This document shows positions 1 to 9,896 of a stretch of DNA of 64,000 nt, piece by piece; within the stretch, counting starts at the first letter, position 1, and each line of letters opens with the position of its first letter. The position numbers were made by a program, and so were the translations under genes. Below the pieces are notes generated by a model. It saw only the letters and a program-made list of their open reading frames with translations. It did not search any database and was not told the DNA's origin. This DNA is from Hydrangea macrophylla (Eukaryota; Streptophyta; Magnoliopsida; Cornales; Hydrangeaceae), in contig CM066988.1 in NCBI GenBank assembly GCA_033977485.1, positions 27,880,501 through 27,944,500 on the forward strand, read 5' to 3'.

Positions 1-288
1 CTAATACTTGTCAATTGACGCATCTGCTTTGCGTTAGATTTTGAAAACACATTTGTCTCCAATAGTCCTACGCACAAGCGGAATGTCAACTAATTCCCAG
101 ACCTTATTCGCGTCCATAGAGCTCATCTCATCTGGCATGGCAACTATCCACTCAGTTTCAGCAGACGAAGAAAAACGCTTCAACAAAAGAAGTAGGCTCA
201 TCCTCATCCACTTGTGCACACATTTGCACACATATGAAAATGTATTTTTCAATTTTAAAACAGGGATAGGGAACTTTTTTCTCATCAC
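1..288 (-). pseudogene. copia reverse transcriptase, N-terminal fragment
   Basis: The minus-strand translation contains the motif series typical of the start of copia RT: W-x2-AM-x2-EM, then NKVWELVDIP, then IGDKCVFKI. The next codon is TAA (34-36), where the family normally has Lys. The frame then continues as RKAD and SIDKY to the window edge, so this is a single nonsense change in a recognisable RT start. The remainder of RT is beyond position 1. Confidence 0.7.
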
Positions 289-447
289 GATACAGTGTAC
301 TACCTGAGAATCTTGAGTGCCTAGGGGTACACTCCCACTATCTGGTACACTCCCACTAGCGTCTAGCGGTGTACTCCCACTCGAGTGGAGACTAGTACCA
401 TTTTACAATGATTATTGGATGTGGATTCTCAATCTCCCCACCCTCGC

Positions 448-1215
448 TTAAAGATGGTATGTTGTCTTCAACATCCTCCAACTCATAGAGGTCAAGATAT
501 CTCTTAGTAATACAAATCTGGGGAAGTCATTCTCAATATCATGTGGTACCATTTCTGTCATTACTATACCCGTTTGTTCATTATACGTGACATAGTATGT
601 CGAGCTATTAGAATACCTTATAAATGTACTTTCCAACTCTTGAGCATAGTTTCTCGCACTTATACGAGGTATAGTGAACATGACCTCCTGAGCTCCACGG
701 GCCAAATGCTCCAAAATGAGCTTTTCACCTTTCCATAGCTCATAAGGGGGGAGAGGGAAACGACTGAGAGGGGGCACTCTAGTATGTAGGCAGCAAACAA
801 GAGTACATCCCCCCAAAATAACATTGGGAGGTTGACTTGCGCCATCATAGTCCTATCCATGTCTAGGAATGTCTTATTCCTTCTTTCTATAACACCATAT
901 TGTTGCGGAGTTTTCGGAAGAAAAAGTTGTCTGCATTTCCCGTTTTTCCTCACATAGTTCCCAGAACTGATTAGATAAATACTCGCGATACTCACATCAC
1001 GCGAAATCATCTATAAAAGTGAGAAAATGAGAGGCGCCATGACGTGCCTTTACAACCATAGGTCCACAGATATCTGAGTGAACTAGCCCTAATGCTTGAG
1101 TAGCTCTAATAGGCTCTCTAAAAGGCTTTCGACATGCTTTGCCAACTAAGCAAGACTCATACATAAGCAGGTCAACCTCAGCGAGTGGGCCCAAAGGGCT
1201 TCTCGAGCTAATCAA
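448..1215 (-). pseudogene. copia integrase fragment, frameshifted
   Basis: Three overlapping minus-strand frames make up one broken integrase. The first (997-1215) has CLVGKACRKPF, LVHSDICGPM and HFLTFIDDF, which match the end of the zinc-binding region and the first catalytic Asp region. The second (660-1010) has TPQQYGVIERRNKTFLDM and LPMLFWGDVL, the family's TPQQNGVAERRNRT signature with the catalytic Glu. The third (448-816) carries PYELWKGEK and the post-integrase linker toward RT. The frame changes at least twice, so it cannot encode a working enzyme. Confidence 0.75.
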
Positions 1216-1384
1216 GTCATCCTATTACATCCTATGCGTTCAAGTCCAGCATGTCATGTCTCAGAATAAATGAATAACAGAGGAAACTAGAATTATATAA
1301 AACAACTCTTAAGTAGTTATCCCTAGATAACCATGTCCTAGTAACACTACCACAAAAAAGTATCCATCCTATTAATACCGAACT

Positions 1385-2061
1385 AGAGAACGCCCTCGAT
1401 TGTGCTCTTCCACCTTGTTAGCCTTGGGCGCAAACTTGCTGGCCCCACCCTGCCTCCAGGCGGGTTTACCCTTACCATTACGTTTAGGCCCACTGACCTT
1501 GCGCTTACTTCCATTTATAGAAGTAGTGGTCAAGAATATAGCTATATACGGTTCGCCTCACCTTTTTTGGCGCTCTGTATTCAGCTCAACATGTCAGAAA
1601 ATGTCAAAACCAAAAATTTAACATTTCCGTTGTGGATCATGATTTATTTTCTATGAACCCGCGAATGAGGCAAAGAACTAATCATAGCCTGAAACTGCAG
1701 TTCGCCAGTAAAGATGTTTCGAGTATTCTGAAATCACGAATCATACCTGTCATCGACCTTAGATGTCCAGTCATCGTGTACTTGGAACGTTTCCTTTACT
1801 TTCCCGAACTTTATAACTAGATGCTTAATCTAGTAGTGAATGTGCCATCGAAAACAAATTTGAGCTATCTCATAATACTTTGGCTATTGGGTAGTACATA
1901 TACTTCCCAACAAGATCATGGTGCATGCTACCTATCACAAAGCGCGTGCTATAATCCTTCTTGAGCCAAGTATTATAGGCTATTAAGGTTATAATGATAT
2001 TGGGCTGGAGGCCCATTATTAGGTTTAATGGGTTGGACCATAGAATAAGCCTAAAGCCCAT
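1385..2061 (-). pseudogene. probable copia gag remnants
   Basis: The minus strand at 1870-2061 reads as a short segment with AYNTWLKKDYSTRFVIGSM, which resembles the alpha-helical part of copia gag. At about 1385-1520 a Lys/Gly/Pro-rich stretch (KRKVSGPKRNGKGKP) resembles the basic linker before a zinc knuckle. No zinc knuckle or protease is readable between this and integrase. The identification is by position and composition and is weak on its own. Confidence 0.4.
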
Positions 2062-4800
2062 AAGCTCTTACTCATTCTATCGGTGTGTTACTTTGCAGTG
2101 CCATATTACAAAAAATTAGTCCATTTTATACTTGTTACTTTTATAAAGATTGACAAAGTGTGATTTGGAAAACATTTGTTTTTGTGAATCCAAAAAAATT
2201 TGAAGAATAATATTTGAGAACATGCGCAAGGGATTGACATTATTATTTGCACATTTCATAAGGTTTGTTTTAAAATCCAATTACAAATAAGTTTTCCCCT
2301 TTCTGCAATTTAAGACCAAAAAATGTGCTATTGTTCATTAATCAAATCTTAATTTTGTAAATCAAGAAAAACCTTTTATAATTGATTTTTCTAAACAAAC
2401 ATCAATTAGATGGTACAATTACCTATCTAAGATCATCCACAAGATATAAAATGCGCCATACAACAAAAGTGTGCATGGACCCCCACGTGGGTCCGAATTG
2501 ACAATTTAGAGCTCATGTTAAGGTAATTTAAGTGTATGATTTATGAACAAAAAAAACCATCCCTTTACAAGTAGGATTTTCCAATACAAGAAATAAAACC
2601 CTCTTCCTCGCATTACATTTATAGCCCATGAAAAAAATAGGGATGCTTTGTTCATATACATACACAGAAACAACCTTAAACATACATCGTGAGGACACAA
2701 GCTCTTTAATTGTCAATTATTGTCCATTCATTTAAGCCAGATTAAAATGTATTAATCACACACATCAAACACTCATGTGGTCTTATTATAAAATGAATGG
2801 ACTCATCCGTCACTCCACTTAAGGAGGAGGAATTAGAGGTCATAGGGTCAACCAATCACAAACAACAGTAATTAAAAGTGACCAACAATGCAATGAGCCT
2901 CTAAAAATAATAAAATGTGCAATAAAATGATTGTTGCACAGCCCGGATAGCTCCCATAAGCTAAGTAAAATCAATGAAAAAATCCTAAATTTTTCATTAA
3001 TTTTAACTCAATTTTAGGTCTTAAAACATAATTTAAAACCAATTTATTAAGGGCCTTTTAAATTAACAACTAATTTAAAAAACTTCATGGGAAAAAATCA
3101 AATAACTGAAAAACTGACTTTTCATTATAAATAAAAATTTCCAGAATTTCATCGAGGCCCAAAAACATTTTGAATCAATTTAACGAAATAAATTGATTTA
3201 GTTAAACAAAATTAACTATGAGCAACTAAATTCCCAAAAATACAAAAATTTTCAAGAATCTGTTATCTAAAGATTTTGAGTGGTCTAATATGGTGTTCTA
3301 AACACCCCATATTAATTTCAAAAATTAATAATCTATTTTAGCTATTTTAAGCAATTAAATAAATGCACATATGCATAAATTTTATGCTCTAAAATACCAA
3401 AACAAAAAATGAGATAATTCATTAAATTTTCTCAAGTCTCCAATTAGTGTACAAAAACACTAGACATCAAATTCAAGAATTAACAACTTTAATTGGTTAT
3501 ATTTTAAGCAATTAATATTACGTATTCAACACAATGTATATGCTCTAAAATATGTCCCAAAGTGCGAGAAAATTTACTAAAATAATTTTCTCAAGCTACC
3601 ACTAGTGTTATAAACACATTGTGTTAATTCAATGAACTAATGATCAATAAAAATATTTTAAGCAATTTAATATGTGTACAAAAACACACAATTATATGCT
3701 CTAAAATATTAATATGATTGAGATAATTTACCAAAAATTATCTATGGGTCCCAAAAAATTTTACATGGTCTTAAAATGGTGTCCCTTATGTCCCATATTA
3801 ATTACAAAAATTAATAGTGTAATTTGGCTATTTTAAGCAATTAAATAAACGTCCACAAAAATGAATTATATGCTCTAAAATACCATAAATACATGATAAT
3901 TTACACAAATTATCTTAGAGTCCCTTACAGTGTGCTAGACACTACATATTAATTTCAAAAATTAATATGCAATTTTGGATATTTTAAGCAATTTAAAACA
4001 CATTAAAACATATCTCTTATGCTCTAAAATACCAAAAATAATGAAACAATTTACCATAAAATTATTTCTGGTTCCACTCAGTGTCCATGATCTAGGAAAA
4101 AAAAAAAAAATTAATTTTACACATATTTCCAGAATTTTAAAGCAATTAAAACAATTTAAACTATTAAAAAACTAAGTTTTTAATCATAGAAACTGTTTTA
4201 AATGTAAAATAAATAAATCATTTTTTGGAATATTTTAATAAAAAATATATTAAAAAACTACGGGCAAGGGGGGACCCATACTCACCAGAGTGGGGTCCAC
4301 ACCACCACCAGCGCCGTGGGTGGGCGGAGCCTGGACATCTTCTCCAAAAATAACAACCCTAAAAAAAATGCAGCAGCAATAGCTGCGCGACGCCAACTTT
4401 AAGAGGCTACCACAGCTTCATTTTTTATCCAAAATTTTATTGTGATATACGGTTTTAAAGCCCTTGCGGCGTAGATGATGATCAAGCCAAAAAACATTGT
4501 GATTGGACGAGTGAATCATCCGGAATATTGAAGCAAAGTTGGGAAAAAAATTCGGATTTTTATACCCAGAAATTTAGGGTTTCAGATTTTGCTTTCGTTT
4601 GAGATAATCAGGACTTGGGACTTTATGGGGGGACTCTAGGGATCATATGGAACACAACCATGCCAAAAAATTGGACCCCTATTGGAGTTTCGATGTAGAC
4701 CCACTTTAAAATCAAAATTTCAAAGTTTTAATAAAAGCTTGCTTAAGCTTTAATGGCAGATTCGATTCGGGTGATCTACGGGCGAAACAACAACCTATAG
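2062..4800. other. AT-rich leader region of the copia element, no gene
   Basis: No coding signal is visible. The stretch lies between the gag remnant and the PBS, so it is most simply the untranslated leader of the minus-strand copia element. It holds a degenerate tandem array (separate entry) and a GC-richer block at about 4260-4340 just before the PBS-proximal part. Part of it may be later insertion. Confidence 0.4.
3300..4180. repeat. degenerate ~157-bp tandem array, about 5 copies
   Basis: The block TATTTTAAGCAATTAA followed about 35-45 bases later by TATGCTCTAAAATA recurs with the second motif near 3383, 3539, 3696, 3869 and 4019, giving spacings of about 156, 157, 173 and 150 bases. 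Each unit also carries an ATTAAT...AAAATTAAT stretch and an AATTTAC(C) stretch. The copies are diverged, so the array is old. Confidence 0.7.
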
Positions 4801-4812
4801 GCTCTGATACCA
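4801..4812 (-). other. primer binding site (tRNA-iMet type)
   Basis: The minus strand reads TGGTATCAGAGC, the PBS complementary to the 3' end of initiator tRNA-Met that is standard in plant copia elements. It lies one base from the end of the LTR at 4814-5250. This fixes the element's orientation. Confidence 0.85.
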
Positions 4813-4813
4813 A

Positions 4814-5250
4814 TGTAAATAAATATGCACGCAAGCATACGAGTCGAGTTTAGGTTTATTACCTAGCGGAATAACCTGACGGATCGCCGAACGGTGTTGT
4901 TACGAGCCCGACATCTTCACCCACGAACTGCTGCTCCATGTTGCCTCCGTGTACTCTCTTATGCATCGCTTAGGTCGTAGAGGACGCTTCTTGAGCCATC
5001 CCCATGACAGTCATGCGCTAAATCCCAAGGCACTGTAGTGATGGCCTAGAAAGAGAAAGCCGTGAGGGAGAGAGAGAGGGAGAGAGAGAGAGAGGCTGCT
5101 AAAAATCATCTAGGTTAGGTTCATATGTGTGATATATATCATATATATATACACACACACATTCACCAAACCCTAGGGCTCTAAGAGCCAAGGCCCATTG
5201 GACCCGGTCCAATATATGTGGGTGCCCTTATGGCCCACATATTTCTTACA
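4814..5250 (-). repeat. 5' LTR of the copia element (437 bp)
   Basis: The plus strand begins TGTAAATAAATATG and ends CATATTTCTTACA, near-perfect terminal inverted repeats with TG...CA ends, directly abutting the PBS. It contains a GA-rich microsatellite (about 5065-5095) and an alternating AT/CA tract (about 5133-5162) that includes TATA-like sequence. Only this LTR is in the window, so no identity comparison is possible. Confidence 0.8.
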
Positions 5251-5697
5251 AAACTAATAAATAATGAGTTGATTATTTTAAATTTTGGTCCTTCATTTTT
5301 TTTAAACTTTAATTACCCAAATATCGTATCTCATGAATTTATTTCACATATGAACATAGCCTTTTTTCCCACTTAGTCAAACCTTATATTGTAATAAATC
5401 TGTTCATTTTAAAAAAATCTTCAACTAAGTTTGTTAATTTTTTTTACCTTAATTATCTTGCGTTATATGCATTAAATTTTTAATTTTATTTGTAAAACTA
5501 GTAAATATAATAAATAAAAAAAATTAGCATATGACAGAATTTTTGTTAAAGTGTTGTGGAGGGTAATAATGGTTTAAAATTTTTTTTTTAGTTTTGTTTA
5601 GAAAATTAAGCATATAAACACTTTTAGTAACTAGAGGGTAGAATTGGTTTTTTTTTTTTTGACAAAATTGTCGACATCATCCATTTCCATCCATGTT
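5251..5697. other. AT-rich intergenic DNA, no gene seen
   Basis: Low-complexity A/T-rich sequence with T-runs near 5580 and 5650. No reading frame, exon-like block or terminal repeat could be supported. Confidence 0.5.
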
Positions 5698-5702
5698 CTT
5701 AA

Positions 5703-7147
5703 TGTTAGGAAACTGCGTTCCCAGAATCCGTTGACAGTGCGTATAAGTTGGTACTGCAAAAAATTTCGTGAAATCTATAATAACCCTACAAGGGCGGAAA
5801 TAGGGTTACCTTAAACTGCAAAACCGGATTGCTGTAGTAGACGAATCGAGAACACGGGCTCGATAATAGCTCACGATCTTCTACCGTATTCCTCTCCTGC
5901 CAGAATATCGAACTGAGTGTGGACTCTTTCGAAATCCTTTTAGTTTTCTGCTCTATCTTTTACGATCTCTTTTCTATTTCGAGTTATAATACTCTAGATG
6001 GAAAAGCGCAAACTGAGAAGGGAGCCAAAGCAGCATATATATAGGCAACGATAGAGACCATTAGAAGTCACTAAGGAATAGGCTTCCTTATGGAATTAGG
6101 AATCCCTAATTCGAACTGAATCAGATTCCTATTTCCATAAATTATAATTCATACCACTAAAGAATTATAATTACACTCCTACCCTTATCTCAAAAATATA
6201 TTTCGAGCTCCATGTTATTGGAACTAGGAATCCCTAATTCGAACTGAATCAGATTCCTATTTCCATAAATTATAATTCACACCACTAAAGAATTATAATT
6301 GCACTCCTACCCTTATCTCAAAAATATATTTCGAGCTCCATGTTATTAAATGCTTATTATCTCTCCACGTTAAGATTACAGATATCCATTAATTAAATAC
6401 AATTACTGACAATTATATTTAATTAATCTCTTAAAATTCCTTGAGATCTCCTGCTTAACTTATCTGATATTTCGGATACAAAATCTACCTGCAGGGTTTG
6501 ACATAATCAAAACTTATAAGCTTTCTCAAGGGGATATCATCAATCCCAAAATTGAGACATGGATTCCATCATTAATTTATATCCACCACACAAGCAATAT
6601 TGTCACCCAATCCAATGAGATATTGACCCATTTAAGGATCTAACCCTTTTAGGGATCAAAGTGTAAATATCAAATGCACGTGTCTACAAATTAACTTAGG
6701 ATTTAGAGCATAAGCACTCATAATAGCCCTGAGGTATTAATTATCTTATAAGTCAGTATAAAGATAATTACCCCAAGTCGGTCCTGTTTAATACACAAAG
6801 TGTACCAGCATAGTGAGTTGAAACTGTACTGTTTCCCGCAGTCAAGACAAACCTACTACAACACCATGCTGCAGTCCTACCGATGGTGTGTCCAATTCCA
6901 TCTAAGACTGTAAACCAAAATCTTACATTCTAAAAGATCTGATGGTCTGATCTTCCGTGTGTAAGTCGAACTCTACATACCAAACCACCTACTATGTAGA
7001 ATGAGAGACACACATGCATAATATTAAATAAACAATACAATACAAACATTACCCACACAGATTCTCATAAAAATGGAATAACTGAATTTATTAAATGAAT
7101 AATAAATTAACTACATAAAGCATGTCTTTTAGTATATATCCCTAACA
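5703..7147 (-). mobile_element. solo LTR, 1445 bp, TSD CTTAA
   Basis: The segment starts TGTTAGGAAAC and ends ATCCCTAACA, with short inverted ends of the LTR type. It is flanked by the same five bases, CTTAA, at 5698-5702 and 7148-7152. There is no internal coding, PBS or PPT, so this is a solo LTR left by LTR-LTR recombination. Orientation is uncertain; minus is suggested because that strand starts TGTTAGGGATATATAC, a start I associate with long plant copia LTRs. A TATA-like CATATATATAGG lies at about 6033. Confidence 0.85.
6098..6353. repeat. 128-bp tandem duplication inside the solo LTR
   Basis: AGGAATCCCTAATTCGAACT begins at 6098 and again at 6226. The following ~125 bases are nearly identical, through TTTCGAGCTCCATGTTATT. 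Two copies only, with very few differences, so this duplication is younger than the surrounding sequence or is a fixed feature of the LTR family. Confidence 0.85.
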
Positions 7148-7458
7148 CTTAACGGCCATGGCAGGGGTAATTTGTTAGCAAATACAAAACCTCGAGGGAG
7201 GTCAGTGTCATGTCAGAAATCTCAGAGGAGGTTTGTGATAAAGCGCTAAACCTCAGGTGTCAGTGTAATTTACCCATAATAATTTGAAGATTGAATGATG
7301 TGAGCAAGTGGGACTCATAGTCTTCAAGAAGATGCCAAAATTAAGACGGATTTGAAGACTTTGGATGGAGTTGCTAGTTTTTCTTTTTTCTATTATTTTA
7401 ATTTCACTTTGTTGCTTCTACTTTATTTCTTTTGATTTTCCTATTTGGAACGTTAAGG
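7148..7458. other. intergenic DNA with a repeat fragment, no gene
   Basis: From about 7163 to 7275 the sequence looks like one end of a non-coding repeat running from GGGGTAATTTG to GTAATTTACCC, with the phrase CCTCNNGGAGGT repeated inside. A matching far terminus was not found. The solo LTR at 5703 may have inserted within this older repeat. No exon-like sequence for the missing aldehyde oxidase exon 1 was found. Confidence 0.4.
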
Positions 7459-8024
7459 CTCTGTATGGTTCATTGATTTTGTGAGGGAAAAGAAAAGGGA
7501 AAGAAAACAAGCTCCTCATGTTTTCCTTCAGACTTAAATAACATTAATAGTTACAAATTTTCAAATAAAATAATAGTATATGATAAAAGATGGGAAATGA
7601 CTCGCAACATTCAAAATGTTTATTTTATTTCTCAACTTATTCTATCTTCTTTCTCATTTTCCTCATTGTTTTCTTTTTTAACCAAACACAGGACAAGGTT
7701 TTCCCTTATGATTTCCCCTTATGATTCCTTTCTTTTCGCTCACTAAATTTAAGGAAAAGGAAAGGAAATGAAAACTAGTCATCTCTTGATTTCCCTTGTG
7801 TTTTACCTAAGCAACAATACAAAGTTAAATTTTTTCAAAATGTCATGTAGCTTGAGAGAAAAGGGAGGAAAGCGAGTCGCAAAATTCAAATGATTTAATT
7901 TATTTTCTTAATTATTTTTCTTTAATTTCCTTCCTATTTTCCTCCCTATTTCCCCAGGAACCAAACAAGGGAAAATGCTTTCCTTTCTTTTCCCTCATTA
8001 AATCCATGAACCAAACAAAGCGCA
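7459..8024. mobile_element. GGCTCTGTTTGGTT-type MITE or nested copies
   Basis: It begins GGCTCTGTATGGTTCATTG and ends with ATGAACCAAACAAAGCGC, imperfect inverted termini. The interior alternates GAAAAGGAAA-type and TTTTCCTT-type tracts and contains two further CCAAACA motifs (about 7682 and 7960), so more than one related copy may be nested. The same family recurs in introns 5, 6 and 7 of the adjacent gene. No clear target duplication was found. Confidence 0.55.
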
Positions 8025-8237
8025 AGGTTTTGAAGCTTAGAGGACTTCTCTATTTGTATAAACTCTTTGTGGTCATACTGATCGTTCTGTCAATATACAG
8101 TTGTGGATTGGACAAGTGTAATCATAATTTAAGTTTTGCTGGCTAGAATTTTTGGTTACTAGTAATTAACTAATGCTTATTTTCTTTTCTTTTTCGGTTT
8201 ATTAATTTTTTGTTTTTTTCGAATTTGGTGTTAACAG

Positions 8238-9896
8238 GTGGCTGTGGTGCTTGTGTTGCTCTATTGTCAAAATATGATCCTGTTTTCGAACAAGTTGAAC
8301 ATTTTACAGTAAGTTCATGTCTTACACTTCTTTGCAGTCTAAATAATTGCTCAATTACTACAACTGACGGCCTTGGAAATAGTAAAGATGGATTTCACCC
8401 GATTCACGAACGCTTTGCTGGTTTTCATGCTTCCCAATGTGGATTTTGTACTCCTGGAATGTGTGTTCAGCTCTTCTCGGCTCTCGTCAATGCCGAAAAT
8501 ATCGATCGGCCGGAGCCCCGACCGGGATTCTCCAAGCTGACCGTTTGTGAAGCTGAAAGGGCAATATCGGGAAATCTATGTCGCTGTACTGGATATCGTC
8601 CCATTGCCGATGCCTGCAAGAGCTTTGCAGCTGATGTTGATATTGAAGATTTGGGTATCAACTCATTTTGGAAAAAGGGTGAGAGTAAGGAAGAAAAAGT
8701 AAGTCGATTACCAGTCTACAACCCAAATGATCATGTTTTTAAATTTCCTGAGTTCTTAAAAAAAGAAATTAAATCTCGATTACTATTGAGTTCCGAAAGA
8801 AATTCTTGGTACAATCCTGTAAGTATTGAGGAGCTTCAGAGTTTGATTGAATCATTTGATGGTCAAAGTTGGCCCCGAGTGAAGTTAGTTGTTGGAAACA
8901 CTGGGACTGGTTATTACAAGGAACTTAAAAGCTATGAAAAATATATTGATCTTAGAGACGTTCCCGAACTCTCAATGGTTAGACGAAATCAAATGGGCAT
9001 CGAAATTGGAGCAACGGTAACAATTTCTAAGGCTATTAAGGTTTTGAAGGAAGAATGTGATATTGAGTTAGTGTTCAAGAAAATTGCTGAGCACATGGAG
9101 AAGGTAGCTACGCAGTTCATAAGAAATTCGGCAAGTTTGGGGGGAAATTTGGTGATGGCCCAGAGAAAGCATTTTCCTTCGGACATTGCTACGATTCTTC
9201 TTGCTATAGACACCACAGTATATATAATGACGGGTCCAAAATTCGAAGAATTAACATTGGAGGAGTTCTTGGAAAGGCCACCATTAGATTCCAAAAGTGT
9301 TCTTTTAAGTGTTATGATACCATTTTGGAAAACGGGTACAGAAGTTTCGTCTGAAACTAGCACTAAGGTGCTGTTTGAAACCTATCGTGCTTCACCGCGA
9401 CCACTTGGCAATGCATTAGCGTATTTAAATGCTGCGTTCTTGGCCAATATAGACCGCTATATAACTTCCGAGGGTATCATTGTAAAAAACATTCAGTTGG
9501 CTTTTGGTGCTTTTGGGACTAAGCATGCAATAAGGGCAAGGACAGTTGAGGCATTTCTATGTGGGAAAGTTTTAAACTTTGATGTTATATATGAAGCTAT
9601 AAAATTAGTTAGGGCCACTGTGGTACCTGAAGATGGCACTTCACACCCTGCTTATAGGTCAAGTTTGGCTGTTGCTTTTCTATTTAAGTTCCTTTGCCTC
9701 TTGATTGATACTATTAGCGAAATATCTATTGGTGGGTCAGAAGAAATTGCTGATAATGCAAGCATATATAAGCAGGTTGAGGTAAGCAAAGACCCAAAAC
9801 TTCTTTTATCAGCTACGCAGGTGGTGGAGTCGAGTAGAGAATACTATCCCGTGGGTGAGCCGATTATAAAGTCTGGTGCTGCCATCCAAGCTTCTG
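8238..9896 (+). CDS. AAO: aldehyde oxidase exon 2 (Fe-S and FAD domains)
   Basis: The acceptor is TTAACAG at 8231-8237. The exon starts with the last two bases of a Gly codon and reads GCGACVALLSKYDP, the second half of the first 2Fe-2S loop. The second cluster follows: HASQCGFCTPG (about 8427-8459) and GNLCRCTGYRP (about 8570-8602). The FAD domain has VVGNTGTGYYKE and FIRNSASLGGN (about 9117-9149). The donor is GTTTGT at 9897. The frame is open for all 1659 bases, unusual length being normal for this exon in plant aldehyde oxidases. Confidence 0.92.

Larger units (their letters stand above)
1..5250 (-). mobile_element. Ty1/copia retrotransposon, 5' part, decayed
   Basis: Read on the minus strand, the order from high to low coordinates is LTR (4814-5250), PBS (4801-4812), a long AT-rich leader, gag remnants, integrase, then the start of reverse transcriptase at the window edge. 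Integrase before RT is the Ty1/copia order. The coding part carries stops and frame changes, so the copy is dead. The 3' half and 3' LTR lie outside the window. Assigning the LTR to the same copy as the coding remnants rests on orientation and order; the 2.7 kb between them has no recognisable coding. Confidence 0.75.

Noticed and set aside
8467..9363. Minus-strand frames opposite aldehyde oxidase exon 2
   Set aside because: Antisense shadows of strongly conserved coding.
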